From an uncultured Christensenella sp. (GTDB lineage: Bacteria; Bacillota; Clostridia; Christensenellales; UBA1750), in contig CAJJNQ010000009.1 of NCBI GenBank assembly GCA_905193155.1, forward strand, positions 1-64,000: a stretch of 64,000 nt of DNA, read 5' to 3'. Under the pieces are notes generated by a model that was not told the DNA's origin, did no database searches, and worked only from the letters and a program-made list of their open reading frames with translations. The stretch's first letter is position 1, and each line of letters starts with the position of its first letter. Made by a program: the position numbers and the translations under genes. Shown here piece after piece: positions 40,300 through 49,268 of this stretch.

Positions 40300-41133
40300 A
40301 TGAAAATCATCACCGATAGCTCGTCGGATCTCACGCCGGAACTGATTGCGCACTTCGGCGTGGACGCGGTCATCCCGATGAAAATCAGCATCGACGGCCG
40401 CGAATATCGCGACAAAGTGGATCTGACAAACGACCAATTCTATCAGGAGCTGCTGCCCGCCAGCAAGACGCTCCCCAAGACCTCCCAAACCACGGCGGGC
40501 GAATTCATCGAGGTGTTCAACCGCTTCCCGGACGAAGAGCTGCTGGTGCTGCCCCTCTCCTCCGGCCTGAGCGGCTCCTATGGCATGGCCTGCGTGGCGC
40601 GCGAGGAAACGGGGCGCAGCGATATCTATGTCGTCGATAACAAGGCCACGGCCCTGGCCCTGGCGCTGATGGTTCAAATCGCCAGCGAACGCAGGGCGCA
40701 GGGCGCATCTGCCGCAGAAATAGCCGCGGAGCTGGAAGCACTTTCCTCCCGCGTGCGCGTCTATGCGCCGGTGGAAACGCTGCAATACCTCGTCATGGGC
40801 GGCCGTCTTTCCAAGGCGGCGGGCTTTGTCGGCACAGCGCTGAACCTAAAGCCCGTCATCTGCCTCAAGGACGGCGTGCTCTCCTGCGTAGGCAAAGCGC
40901 GCGGCAGCAAAGCCGCGGTTCGTCTGGTGCGCGAGCTGGTGGACACACATGAGGAGATCGACACGAACTACCCTGTCTATTATGCGCACGCCTGCAACGA
41001 AGAGGGCGTGCAGCAGCTGATGGCAGCCTTCCCGGAATATCCCGCCGCAGTTCCCCCTCTGACGGTGGGCTGCATCGTCGGCACGCATACCGGCCCCAAA
41101 GTCACCGCCATTTCCTTCATCACCAAGGCGTAA
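40300..41133 (+). CDS. DegV family fatty-acid-binding protein
   Basis: 277 aa. DegV/FakB-type two-domain protein that binds a fatty acid and hands it to the FakA kinase in other Firmicutes. Signatures are MKIITDSSSDLTPE, PKTSQTTAGEF, LPLSSGLSGSY, YLVMGGRLSKAAGFVG and GCIVGTHTGPKVTAISF. The ribosome site before the ATG is weak (ATAATGAGGCATC). Confidence 0.95.
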   Translation: MKIITDSSSDLTPELIAHFGVDAVIPMKISIDGREYRDKVDLTNDQFYQELLPASKTLPKTSQTTAGEFIEVFNRFPDEELLVLPLSSGLSGSYGMACVAREETGRSDIYVVDNKATALALALMVQIASERRAQGASAAEIAAELEALSSRVRVYAPVETLQYLVMGGRLSKAAGFVGTALNLKPVICLKDGVLSCVGKARGSKAAVRLVRELVDTHEEIDTNYPVYYAHACNEEGVQQLMAAFPEYPAAVPPLTVGCIVGTHTGPKVTAISFITKA

Positions 41134-41209
41134 CAGCTTTCCTTCGGAACATCCGGCGCTCTCCCCGCGTTTCTGCTTTGTAGAAAACACGAGGAGAGTG
41201 CTTTTTTTG

Positions 41210-42256
41210 ATGAAATCCTACGACCTGATCATCGTGGGCGCGGGGCCTGCGGGCAGCACGCTGGCCCGTCTTGCCGGAACAGAACGCAGTGTGCTGCTGC
41301 TGGACGGTCAGTTCCGCAACAAGCCCTGCGGCGGACTGCTGGCGCCCGACGCGCAGAAGGCGCTGGCTCGTTTCGGCCTGACGCTGCCCAAGGACGTGCT
41401 CGTAGACCCACAGATTTTTTCAGTCAAGACCATTGATGTGCCTACCGGGCTGATCCGCTGGTATCCGCGCACCTATCTCAACGTAGACAGGCGGCGTTTT
41501 GACGCATGGCTGCTCGATCTTGCAGCGGAACACTCGGACGTGATTTCCGCCCGCCTGCGCCGCGTGGAAAAGGTCGGTGAAATGTATTGCGTGCGCTTTT
41601 CCGCGCCGGGTGGTGAAATGCAGACCGCCTGTGCGCCGGTGATCGTCGGCGCGGACGGCGCGGGTTCACTGGTGCGGCGCAGTCTGTTTCCCGCGCTGCG
41701 CACGCGCACCTATGTGTCCGTTCAGCAGTGGTTCCGCGAAGATTCTTCTCGCGTCAATCCGTTTTACTCCTGTATCTTCGATCCGCAGGCGACCGACTGC
41801 TGCGCCTGGTCCATCCATAAGGACGGGCAGATGCTCTTCGGCGGCGCATACCGTCCGCACGGCTGCCGCAAGGCTTTTGAGGGACAAAAGCAGCGCCTTG
41901 CCCGCTTCGGCTTTGATTTCGGCACGCCCGAAAAGACGGAAGCCTGCCTTGTGCTGCGCCCGACGGGGCCGCGCTCCTTCTGCTTTGGAAAAGAGAATGC
42001 CTATCTCATCGGGGAGGCGGCCGGTTTCATCAGCCCCAGTTCTTTGGAGGGCATCAGCTCCGCCATTCTCAGCGCCTCCGCGCTTTACGAAAGCCTGAAT
42101 GACGCGCATCCGCTGCATACCTATCGCCGCCGCACACTCTCGCTTCGTATGAAACTGTTGTTCAAACGGTTGAAATGCCCGTTTATGTATTGGCCTTTTT
42201 TGCGTACATTGGTGATGCGCAGCGGCTTGTCTGCACTTGACGTCAAAACCGAATAG
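41210..42256 (+). CDS. FAD-dependent geranylgeranyl-reductase-family oxidoreductase
   Basis: 348 aa from the ATG at 41210 (GGAGAG 11 bases upstream). Rossmann FAD motif LIIVGAGPAGSTLARL (7-22), the family's PCGGLLAPDAQ (39-49, Cys40), VIVGADGAGSLVRR and the second FAD motif GEAAGFISPSSLEGI. The substrate in clostridia is unknown; membrane isoprenoid or quinone-type compounds are possible. Confidence 0.9.
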   Translation: MKSYDLIIVGAGPAGSTLARLAGTERSVLLLDGQFRNKPCGGLLAPDAQKALARFGLTLPKDVLVDPQIFSVKTIDVPTGLIRWYPRTYLNVDRRRFDAWLLDLAAEHSDVISARLRRVEKVGEMYCVRFSAPGGEMQTACAPVIVGADGAGSLVRRSLFPALRTRTYVSVQQWFREDSSRVNPFYSCIFDPQATDCCAWSIHKDGQMLFGGAYRPHGCRKAFEGQKQRLARFGFDFGTPEKTEACLVLRPTGPRSFCFGKENAYLIGEAAGFISPSSLEGISSAILSASALYESLNDAHPLHTYRRRTLSLRMKLLFKRLKCPFMYWPFLRTLVMRSGLSALDVKTE

Positions 42257-42368
42257 ACAAACACATTTTTTCTTGTCTTCCATTCACCCTTAAAAGCCAT
42301 AGCGTATTTTTCTTTGTACAAAACCAAAGACAAGCCCTCCAACAAATCGAAGCCGTTCGATCCGATGT

Positions 42369-42665
42369 TTATTTCTTTTTCAGAAAACGGGATATCATCC
42401 AAATACCCCAACCCATACCGCACGCAATCAACATCAAACCCGTAAAAATGGCAAGAAATAAATATCCCAAACTGTCCCATCCATCAACCGCAACAGCCAT
42501 TACCGCAAAAATAAACATCAGAATAAATAGGACAACAATAGGAAATAAGCGAATTGCTTTTTTCTTAACTTTGAAACAGAGCAAAAGTTGAATGGGTAAA
42601 AGCACAGCAGCAGAGAAGATCAAAACGAACGTCGTAAGTTCTGCTCCCATCCAAACATCAAACAT
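42369..42665 (-). CDS. Small membrane protein of unknown function
   Basis: 98 aa from the ATG at 42665, nine bases after AAGGAG. Three hydrophobic segments: about 8-28, 37-55 and 64-88, with a KVKKK loop between the first two and a LKKK end. No family recognised. Base composition is more AT-rich than the flanking genes. The 42257-42368 gap holds nothing I recognise. Confidence 0.65.
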   Translation of the reverse strand: MFDVWMGAELTTFVLIFSAAVLLPIQLLLCFKVKKKAIRLFPIVVLFILMFIFAVMAVAVDGWDSLGYLFLAIFTGLMLIACGMGWGIWMISRFLKKK

Positions 42666-42736
42666 GCACTCACGCTCCTTCATCTCATTCTGATTTGCCG
42701 TGTGCGTCATTTCTTACATAGCACAACTGGCAAACA

Positions 42737-42765
42737 GCCCTTCCGCTGTCTCTCAGCGGAAGGGC
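42737..42765. terminator. Perfect hairpin, probable weak terminator
   Basis: GCCCTTCCGCTG / CAGCGGAAGGGC with a 5-base loop; the reverse strand continues TGTTTGCC. Confidence 0.5.
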
Positions 42766-42789
42766 ATATGTTTACAGTGCACAGACCTC

Positions 42790-43158
42790 TTATATTTCGA
42801 TCAGACGCACTCTTTCCGGCTCGTTCAGCACACAGGCCCGATCGAGCTTGGCTTCAATCCAGTGCAATAGAGGCAAGCGAGACAGGAATCCACTGTTTTC
42901 CACGGCGGGATTCTCTGTCGCCGCATGCCAACCGCAGGCCACAGAGATATTCTTCAGCTCACCACTGACATCGCTCACCAAGTGCTCCTCGAAACGGGGC
43001 AGCAACAGCACTAAATCGCGGTTTTTCACGCAGCTGACGACATCGCTGGCCACGGTGTACCCGCCCGCTGGGACGAAGGGCTCGTCCCAGCCCTCTTCAC
43101 CGAACAGCCCGACCTTTATTCCATCTGAGTGCAGTTCCGGTTGCCTCCGGAACTGCAC
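42790..43158 (-). CDS. Hypothetical protein, probably a gene remnant
   Basis: 122-codon reverse-strand frame opening with GTG at 43158. The in-frame sequence continues upstream as plausible protein (SIVGTLNEVFPSKDA) to a TGA at 43213-43215, and beyond it another 17 or so codons (PIDRERTSGRMLKEK) lead back to the lacZ stop. The main part (VGLFGEEGWDEPFVPAGGY, LVSDVSGELKNISVACGW) has normal amino-acid composition but no ribosome site and no family I know. Likely the 3' remnant of a larger gene. Confidence 0.35.
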   Translation of the reverse strand: MQFRRQPELHSDGIKVGLFGEEGWDEPFVPAGGYTVASDVVSCVKNRDLVLLLPRFEEHLVSDVSGELKNISVACGWHAATENPAVENSGFLSRLPLLHWIEAKLDRACVLNEPERVRLIEI

Positions 43159-43271
43159 TGCATCTTTGCTTGGGAAAACCTCGTTCAGCGTTCCAACAAT
43201 CGAACCGCGGCCTCATTTCTCTTTCAGCATGCGCCCTGAAGTGCGCTCTCGGTCAATAGGTTCCGCAAAAA

Positions 43272-46200
43272 TCAGGCAAGCGCCATCCGGAAGCGCAGGT
43301 GATACCCGCCGCCGCAGGGCATCTGGGCAAGATCTACGCCCGTGGACCAGGCCATGTCCCCGCCGATGGGCGCGTGCGCCGCATCCAGATGCAGGTAGGT
43401 TTCGGGGCGGCGAACCAATTCGTGCTCATGCGCCGCAGCGAAGTAATCCGAAATTTTCGAGTGCATTGCGTCAAAGTGGATGTCCTGTTCCGGCGTGATC
43501 GTCAGGCGTGCGCCCGCTTCATTTTCCAGCACGATCTCGCGCGTGCCCTCGTGCCCGCCGTTTTCGGAAGGCGGGTTGAACGCGAAGTGCATTCCCTCGA
43601 CCGTCGTTTCGTACCGTCCGAACGGCGCGCTCATTTTCCGGTCGCAGTAATTCTCGTTCGGGCCGCAGCCGAGATAGGTCACCTTCTCAAAGCCGGGCTG
43701 TATCATCAGCTCCACGCCTACGCGCGGCAGCGCACGGAAGGCGCGGTCAATATCGAAGTGCACGTCACTTTTCACACCACAGGAGCTGATTCGCCAGCTA
43801 AAGCGTACCTTCGCGCCCCAGCGACTGCGATAAGCATATTCCGCCTCCACAAGCGCTTCCGCGCCCAGCGAAACCGCGCGGAACGTGACGCATTCGCCTT
43901 TCAGCTGCCGCACCGATTCAAAGGCGTCGCGCCAGCCCCAGCCGGGAATGCAGTCCAGCCCGCTGATGGGGCGGTCAAAGCAGGCCGCCGCACCGCTCAG
44001 ATAGACCTGCTCACCGCGCTGCAAGCGCACCAGCGCGCCCGTCTTTTCGTCAAACGCCGCTTCGATCTCCCCGGCGCGAACCGTCGTTTTGCCGTTTTCG
44101 GAAATAAGCTGCACTTCACCCTCCGGCTTACACACCGGGACAAACACAGGCTCTCCGCTCTCCAGCGGCAGCTGCGCCAACCCCACCTGCGCGCCCGCGG
44201 GGGCAAAGAAGGTTTCCGCGCGGCGGCAGATGCACAGATTCAGATCGTAGCGGCAGCCGGGCTTTTCACCATAAGGAATCGAAACATCGCAGATCTCATG
44301 CTGAAGCGGCGGCAAGTCGGGCAGCGACAGCTCCTTTTCCGCAATCATGACGCCGTTTTCCAGCACCTGCGCCGTGATGCGGTAAGCCGCCAGCGAGTTG
44401 ACCGGATCGTGATTGACGATCAGCGCCTTGCCGATGGGCGGCAGCGTACTCCAGGCGGAATCACGCGGCACGGGCGCAATGCGCACCGGGCAGTAGCCCT
44501 CTTTCAGCTCGTAGGCCACGGGCTTCCAGGTGAGATCGGGCATCACCACGCCGTTGTTGGTCATGAAATACGGGCAGGCCTCGTCGTGCATCGTCTCCCC
44601 GAAATCGCCGCCGTAGGCAAAGAAGCGCTTGCCGTCCGCGGTGCGTCCGACGAGGGATTTATCCTGCCAATCCCACACAAAACCACCCTGGAAACGCGGG
44701 AAGCGGTCGATGAGCTCATTGAACTTGTTCATTCCGCCGCCGCTGTTGCTGATCTGGTAGAGATATTCGACCAGTATGATGGGGCGGTCGTCGGTGGGCG
44801 ATGCCAGCATCTCCAGTATCTTCTCAATCGTAGCGTACATATTGCCGCGCACATCGGAAATGTTCTTCCCCGGCTCCCCCGCCTCATATTGGCAAAGGCG
44901 CGTCGGGTCGTATTCCTTGATAAAGCCATACATCGCGGCATGGTTTGCGCCGGTGCCGCTCTCGTTGCCGAGCGACCAGGAATAGATGCTGACATGGTTT
45001 TTGTAATTGCACACCATCCGCACCGCGCGGTCGAGGAACGCCGTCGCCCAGGCGGGGTTGTGCGTCAGGGCGCCCGCCACGCCGTGCGTCTCCAAATCGC
45101 ACTCGCACACCAGCAAAATGCCGTATTGATCGCACAGTTCGTACCAATCCGGGCTGTCGGGATAGTGGCAGGTGCGCACGGCATTGACGTTCATGCGCTT
45201 CATCTGGCGGATTTCCTCCAGCATATGCGCGCGGGCGACGGTTCTTCCACCCTCCCAGCAATGCTCGTGGCGGTTCACGCCGCAGACAATCAGGCGCTTG
45301 CCGTTGAGCAGCACCACGCCGTTTTTGACCTCTACGGTCTTAAAGCCGATATCGCAGGCTTCCACGTCCATGACCTTGTCCGCCGCATCCGTCAGCTCGA
45401 TCACCGCGCGGTAGAGCGCGGGCGTTTCGGTCGACCAGAGATGCACATGCTCCACTCGGAACTGCACGCGCGCGCTGTTGGCCGTTGGCACGCGGTCGGT
45501 GCGGTATTCCGCCTCGGCGCGGATTTCTCCCCTGCCGCCGCCCACGCGGCGATCCTCCGCGTCATAAAGCGTCACGCGCACACCGCAGTCGGCAAAACCC
45601 TCTTCGCGCGTCACGGTCACGTCGCAGGTCACATCGCCCGTCAAATGGTGCAGATCGGGCAGCGCGGTGATCTTATAATCCTCGATGGAAATCTTCGGCT
45701 TGGAGATCAGCATCACACTGCGGAAAATGCCGGAAAGATACCAATAGTCCTGATCTTCCAGATAGCTGGAATCGGCAAAGTGCATCACCTGCACGCAGAG
45801 CAGATTGCGGCCGGGACGCGCAGCCTCCGTCACGTCAAACTCACAGGGGAGTTTGCTGTCCTTGGCAAAGCCGACGCACTGCCCGTTGAGCCAGACATAA
45901 TACGCGGTTTCCGCGCCCTCAAAGCGCAGAATCAGCCGTCTGCCCTCAAAGCGCACGGGCAGATTGAATTCGCGGCGGTAGCAGCCGGTGGGATTTTCCT
46001 CCGGGATGAACGGCGGGTTGGGCACAACGTTTGCGCCCTTCTTCGGGCGGATATAGCTCTTCTCCTCGCGGTTTTCCCAGGGATACACGGTGTTGGTGTA
46101 GACCGGCTTTGCAAAGCCCTGCACTTCCCAGTTGCCCGGCACCTCGATGTCGGCAAAATCCGCGTCGTCAAAATCCTCCTGCCAGAATTCCGGCGCAAGG

Positions 46201-46397
46201 GACGGTTTATCGTAGAGCTTAAAGCGATAGCTGCCGTCCAGATTCAGCACGCCGGACGAATGGCGCACGTCGCCGCGCAGCGCCTCGCGCACGCTGGAAA
46301 ACGCCATATAGCGCGTATGCGCCGGCAGGCGGGAAATACCCAGCACCTCCGGGTTGTCGTAATCGGGCTTTCCATGAAAATCCGCATAGCGATTCAT
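43272..46397 (-). CDS. Glycoside hydrolase family 2 beta-galactosidase-like enzyme
   Basis: 1041 aa from the ATG at 46397 (GGGAGG six bases upstream), the LacZ length. Domain order is jelly-roll sugar-binding (about 40-240), Ig-like, catalytic TIM barrel (about 360-640), Ig-like and C-terminal supersandwich. Acid/base Glu479 in LGNESGTGANH and nucleophile Glu544 in IILVEYLYQISN are present, as are HYPDSPDWYELCDQYG and QGGFVWDWQDKSL. Two LacZ substrate-site histidines are changed: His464-equivalent is Thr482 and His540-equivalent is Tyr547, so specificity may differ from lactose. No signal peptide. Confidence 0.93.
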   Translation of the reverse strand: MNRYADFHGKPDYDNPEVLGISRLPAHTRYMAFSSVREALRGDVRHSSGVLNLDGSYRFKLYDKPSLAPEFWQEDFDDADFADIEVPGNWEVQGFAKPVYTNTVYPWENREEKSYIRPKKGANVVPNPPFIPEENPTGCYRREFNLPVRFEGRRLILRFEGAETAYYVWLNGQCVGFAKDSKLPCEFDVTEAARPGRNLLCVQVMHFADSSYLEDQDYWYLSGIFRSVMLISKPKISIEDYKITALPDLHHLTGDVTCDVTVTREEGFADCGVRVTLYDAEDRRVGGGRGEIRAEAEYRTDRVPTANSARVQFRVEHVHLWSTETPALYRAVIELTDAADKVMDVEACDIGFKTVEVKNGVVLLNGKRLIVCGVNRHEHCWEGGRTVARAHMLEEIRQMKRMNVNAVRTCHYPDSPDWYELCDQYGILLVCECDLETHGVAGALTHNPAWATAFLDRAVRMVCNYKNHVSIYSWSLGNESGTGANHAAMYGFIKEYDPTRLCQYEAGEPGKNISDVRGNMYATIEKILEMLASPTDDRPIILVEYLYQISNSGGGMNKFNELIDRFPRFQGGFVWDWQDKSLVGRTADGKRFFAYGGDFGETMHDEACPYFMTNNGVVMPDLTWKPVAYELKEGYCPVRIAPVPRDSAWSTLPPIGKALIVNHDPVNSLAAYRITAQVLENGVMIAEKELSLPDLPPLQHEICDVSIPYGEKPGCRYDLNLCICRRAETFFAPAGAQVGLAQLPLESGEPVFVPVCKPEGEVQLISENGKTTVRAGEIEAAFDEKTGALVRLQRGEQVYLSGAAACFDRPISGLDCIPGWGWRDAFESVRQLKGECVTFRAVSLGAEALVEAEYAYRSRWGAKVRFSWRISSCGVKSDVHFDIDRAFRALPRVGVELMIQPGFEKVTYLGCGPNENYCDRKMSAPFGRYETTVEGMHFAFNPPSENGGHEGTREIVLENEAGARLTITPEQDIHFDAMHSKISDYFAAAHEHELVRRPETYLHLDAAHAPIGGDMAWSTGVDLAQMPCGGGYHLRFRMALA

Positions 46398-46459
46398 CGT
46401 GATCCTCCCTTTGGGGACTCCCGTTTTTTTCATCAGTATAGCATCTTTTTTGCGCAGCG

Positions 46460-46495
46460 AAAAGAGCGGCAGGAATTTCTTCCCACCGCTCTTTT
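46460..46495. terminator. Hairpin between SDR and GH2 genes
   Basis: AAAAGAGCGG / CCGCTCTTTT, loop of 16 with inner pairs. The reverse strand lacks a long T-tract after it, so some read-through from the SDR gene into the GH2 gene is possible. Confidence 0.6.
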
Positions 46496-46512
46496 GAAAA
46501 CTTTTTTTATTT

Positions 46513-47292
46513 TTAGGGACGCTGACCCATGCCGCCCTCGAGGGTGAGGGTTTCGCCGGACATATACTTGAAGTCCGGGGAGCCGAGCAGCACGCACACG
46601 CGGCCGATGTCCTTCTCCGGGTCGCCGAAGTGACCCATCGGAACGGCCTTGACGTTCTTCTCGTAGGCTTCCGGATACGCCATCTTGAAGTTCTCCAACT
46701 GAGAGGTCATCGCAAGGGGCGCGACGATGTTGACGTTGATGTTGTCCTTGCCCCATTCGGTGGCCGCCACGCGGCTCAGGCCGCGGATGCCTTCCTTGGC
46801 CGCCGCATAGGAGCACTGGCCCGCGTTGCCGAAGAAGCCCGCGCCGGAAGCAAAGTTGATGACGGAGCCCTGCGTTTCCTTGAGGTAGGGGTAGCACTCG
46901 CGCATATAGTAAAACGTGGCGTACAGACCGGAATAGAGAGCCAGATCGAAATGATCCTTGGTCTGCATGGCAAGCGGCACGCCGGAGGCCGAAGCCTGCG
47001 CGTTGTTGATGAGCACGTCGATGCGGCCGAAGGTATCGTAGACCTTCTTCACCGCGTCCTTGACGACCTGTTCGGATTCCTCATCCGCGTTGACGTCCGC
47101 CACGATGGGCAGCACCTTGATGCCGTAGAGACGCTCCAGCTCCTCCTTGGCGTCGAGCAGCTTCTGCTCGTTGCGGCCGGTGATGGCCAGGTTCGCGCCT
47201 TCCTTGGCATAAGCCGTCGCCACGCCGTAGCCGATAGATTTTGCCTTGCCGCCGCCGGTGATGATGGCGACCTTGCCCGTGAAAATACCCAT
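46513..47292 (-). CDS. Short-chain dehydrogenase/reductase (SDR)
   Basis: 259 aa. Cofactor motif TGGGKAKSIGYG (12-23), NNAQAS (96-101), catalytic Ser149 and Tyr162-x-x-x-Lys166 (SYAAAK). A classical SDR; the substrate is unknown, perhaps a sugar or hydroxy acid given the GH2 gene downstream on the same strand. ATG at 47292 after AGGAG. Confidence 0.92.
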   Translation of the reverse strand: MGIFTGKVAIITGGGKAKSIGYGVATAYAKEGANLAITGRNEQKLLDAKEELERLYGIKVLPIVADVNADEESEQVVKDAVKKVYDTFGRIDVLINNAQASASGVPLAMQTKDHFDLALYSGLYATFYYMRECYPYLKETQGSVINFASGAGFFGNAGQCSYAAAKEGIRGLSRVAATEWGKDNINVNIVAPLAMTSQLENFKMAYPEAYEKNVKAVPMGHFGDPEKDIGRVCVLLGSPDFKYMSGETLTLEGGMGQRP

Positions 47293-47335
47293 GTCTTTAT
47301 CGCTCCTTTTCAGGGAATCTATATTTTCTTACTTA

Positions 47336-47364
47336 ATTATACCCATTTCCTTGCCAAAGGTCAA
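47336..47364 (-). promoter_or_regulatory. Promoter for the SDR gene
   Basis: Reverse strand: -35 TTGACC (47359-47364), 17-bp spacer, -10 TATAAT (47336-47341). Confidence 0.78.
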
Positions 47365-47374
47365 TTCCTGCGCA

Positions 47375-47419
47375 CAAAAAAGCGTGCCGCAAATTCTTTT
47401 TTCGGAATCTGCGGCGCGC
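47375..47419 (-). terminator. Intrinsic terminator after hup
   Basis: Reverse strand GCGCGCCGCAGATTC / GAATTTGCGGCACGC with two mismatches, then TTTTTTG. Confidence 0.85.
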
Positions 47420-47438
47420 GATGAGATAAAGCGCAGGA

Positions 47439-47714
47439 TTACTTATTGACAGCGTCCTTGAGCTGCTTGCCGGACTTGAAGACCGGGCTCTTGCTGGCCG
47501 GGATCTGCATCGGCTCCTTGGTGGAGGGGTTGATGCCCTGATGCGCAGCGCGCTCCTTGACCTCGAAGGTACCGAAGCCGACCAGAGAAACCTTCTCGCC
47601 GGAAGCGAGAGTCTCGGTGATGCTCTCCAGCACGGACGCGACAACCTTGTCGGCGTCCTTGCGGGTCAGGCCGCTCTTCTGGGCCACAGCGGTGATAAGC
47701 TCTGCTTTATTCAT
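47439..47714 (-). CDS. hup: HU family DNA-binding protein
   Basis: 91-aa histone-like protein. MNKAELITAVAQKSGLTRKDA, the signature VSLVGFGTFEVKERAA, the beta-arm with GINPSTKEPMQIPASKSPVF and the C-terminal helix. It follows mazG, as in many clostridia. A small perfect palindrome CGCCATATTGGCG (47783-47795) lies in the leader upstream. Confidence 0.97.
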   Translation of the reverse strand: MNKAELITAVAQKSGLTRKDADKVVASVLESITETLASGEKVSLVGFGTFEVKERAAHQGINPSTKEPMQIPASKSPVFKSGKQLKDAVNK

Positions 47715-47843
47715 GAAATTAGCCTCCTGATGATTTGGGATTTATGCCAAAAGCCCCTTCGGACTTTCGCTTACTTTATTTTCGCCATATTGGCGTTTTT
47801 TCCTGCCGAACTTTTATTAATTTTTGTTAAAGAAGCCGATTTT

Positions 47844-49268
47844 TCAGGGATTTTTTCGTTCGAGTGCCTTGCATTCTTCCCACAAAACGTCCATCTCTTC
47901 CAGCGTCATGCCGTTCAGCTCCTGTCCCTGCATTTTCGCGTGCTCCTCCACATAGGAAAAGCGGCGGATGAACTTCTCCGTTGCACCCTGAAGCGCGAGC
48001 TCCGGCGGCACCTTTTTCATGCGGCAAACGTTAACCGCCGCAAAGAGCAGATCGCCCAGCTCGCTAAAGAGCTTTTCGGGATCGTCCCAGACCTCTTCGA
48101 CCTCGCCGGTCTCCTCGCGCACTTTTTTCAGCGCTTCCTTTGCGTCGTCCCAGTCGAAGCCTACGTTTTTCGCCTTCTTCTGCACCTTGGCCGCGCGCAT
48201 CAGCGCCGGGAAGGAGCGGGGAACGTCGCGCATCACACCGGTCTGGCTCTGCAAGGATTTCTCCTGCTTTTTGATGGCCTCCCAGTTTTGCAGCACTTCT
48301 TCCGATGTTTCCGCGTGAACATCGCCGAATATATGCGGATGCCGGCGAATCATCTTGCTGCAGACATCGTCCAGCACGTCGCGGATCGTGAACTCACCGT
48401 GCTCCTGCCCGATGGCCGCGTGCATCGCAATGTGCAGCAGCACATCGCCCAGCTCGTCCGCCAGCGCGTCAGGATCATCCCGGTCGATCGCGTCGAGCAC
48501 CTCGTAGGTTTCGTCCACCAGATCCGCCTTCATGCTGCGGTGGGTCTGCTCGCGATCCCACGGGCAGCCGCCCGGCGCGCGCAGACGCGTGACAATCTGC
48601 ATCAGGTGATCCAGATCGTAGTGCTCCGCCTCCTCCAATGCAAGCGGCGGCAGCACCAAGCAGGTCAGGTGGTCGTAATGCTTTCTGCGGTCGATCTCGT
48701 CCAGCGTCAGCTTTTCCCCGCCGCAGTATACGGGCCATTGCTCGGGATAATGCTCCATCAGCGACAGCTTCAAATCCGACGCCGCCATGCGATCGCTGAC
48801 CTCACAGACCACCAGCGGCCTGCGCACGTCAATCACGGTATCCTCCGTCACATCAATCGCCGCCAGCACGTTTGCGCCGTCCAGCGCGCCCGCTTCCGCC
48901 GCTGCGCGCTCGTAAAGCCCCACTCCGGGGATCACGCGCCAATCCAGCTTTTCTTCCGCTGCTCGGCGGATCACCGCGCTGACCGTAGCATCCATCAGTC
49001 CCGCGCCGCCCGGCACGCCGTAGATCACGCCGCCCGACCGCGCCGCGTCGATCACGCGCTCCGCCGCCGCGTCGTTGACCTCGTCAAAATCCTCGTTTTC
49101 CTCATAAATGTCATCCATCGTTTCAAACGGAACGCCTTTCTCCCGAAGGAAATCGGCCGCAGGCGTTACTTCCGTGCGCAGCAGCACCTTTTCGCCGCTC
49201 ATCAGGGCCTCGACAGCATTCAGCGTCAAATCGCCGCGCGCCACGCCCAATCCGACTAGGGTTATCAT
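47844..49268 (-). CDS. mazG: YabN-like fusion: tetrapyrrole-methylase domain plus MazG pyrophosphohydrolase
   Basis: 474 aa. N-terminal SAM-dependent tetrapyrrole (corrin/porphyrin) methylase-like domain (MITLVGLGVARGDLTLNAV, GVIYGVPGGAG; about 1-205), then MazG NTP pyrophosphohydrolase (LRAPGGCPWDREQTHRSMK, DETYEVLDAI, ELGDVLLHI). The same fusion as B. subtilis YabN. It removes abnormal or excess nucleotides; the role of the first domain is unclear. Start overlaps the flippase stop (ATGA). Confidence 0.95.
   Translation of the reverse strand: MITLVGLGVARGDLTLNAVEALMSGEKVLLRTEVTPAADFLREKGVPFETMDDIYEENEDFDEVNDAAAERVIDAARSGGVIYGVPGGAGLMDATVSAVIRRAAEEKLDWRVIPGVGLYERAAAEAGALDGANVLAAIDVTEDTVIDVRRPLVVCEVSDRMAASDLKLSLMEHYPEQWPVYCGGEKLTLDEIDRRKHYDHLTCLVLPPLALEEAEHYDLDHLMQIVTRLRAPGGCPWDREQTHRSMKADLVDETYEVLDAIDRDDPDALADELGDVLLHIAMHAAIGQEHGEFTIRDVLDDVCSKMIRRHPHIFGDVHAETSEEVLQNWEAIKKQEKSLQSQTGVMRDVPRSFPALMRAAKVQKKAKNVGFDWDDAKEALKKVREETGEVEEVWDDPEKLFSELGDLLFAAVNVCRMKKVPPELALQGATEKFIRRFSYVEEHAKMQGQELNGMTLEEMDVLWEECKALERKNP

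Noticed and set aside
43299..46547. A 1082-codon open frame on the plus strand opposite the GH2 gene
   Set aside because: Mirror of a GC-rich gene: unnatural Arg/Ala/His-rich composition, no ribosome site, while the reverse strand encodes complete GH2 motifs.
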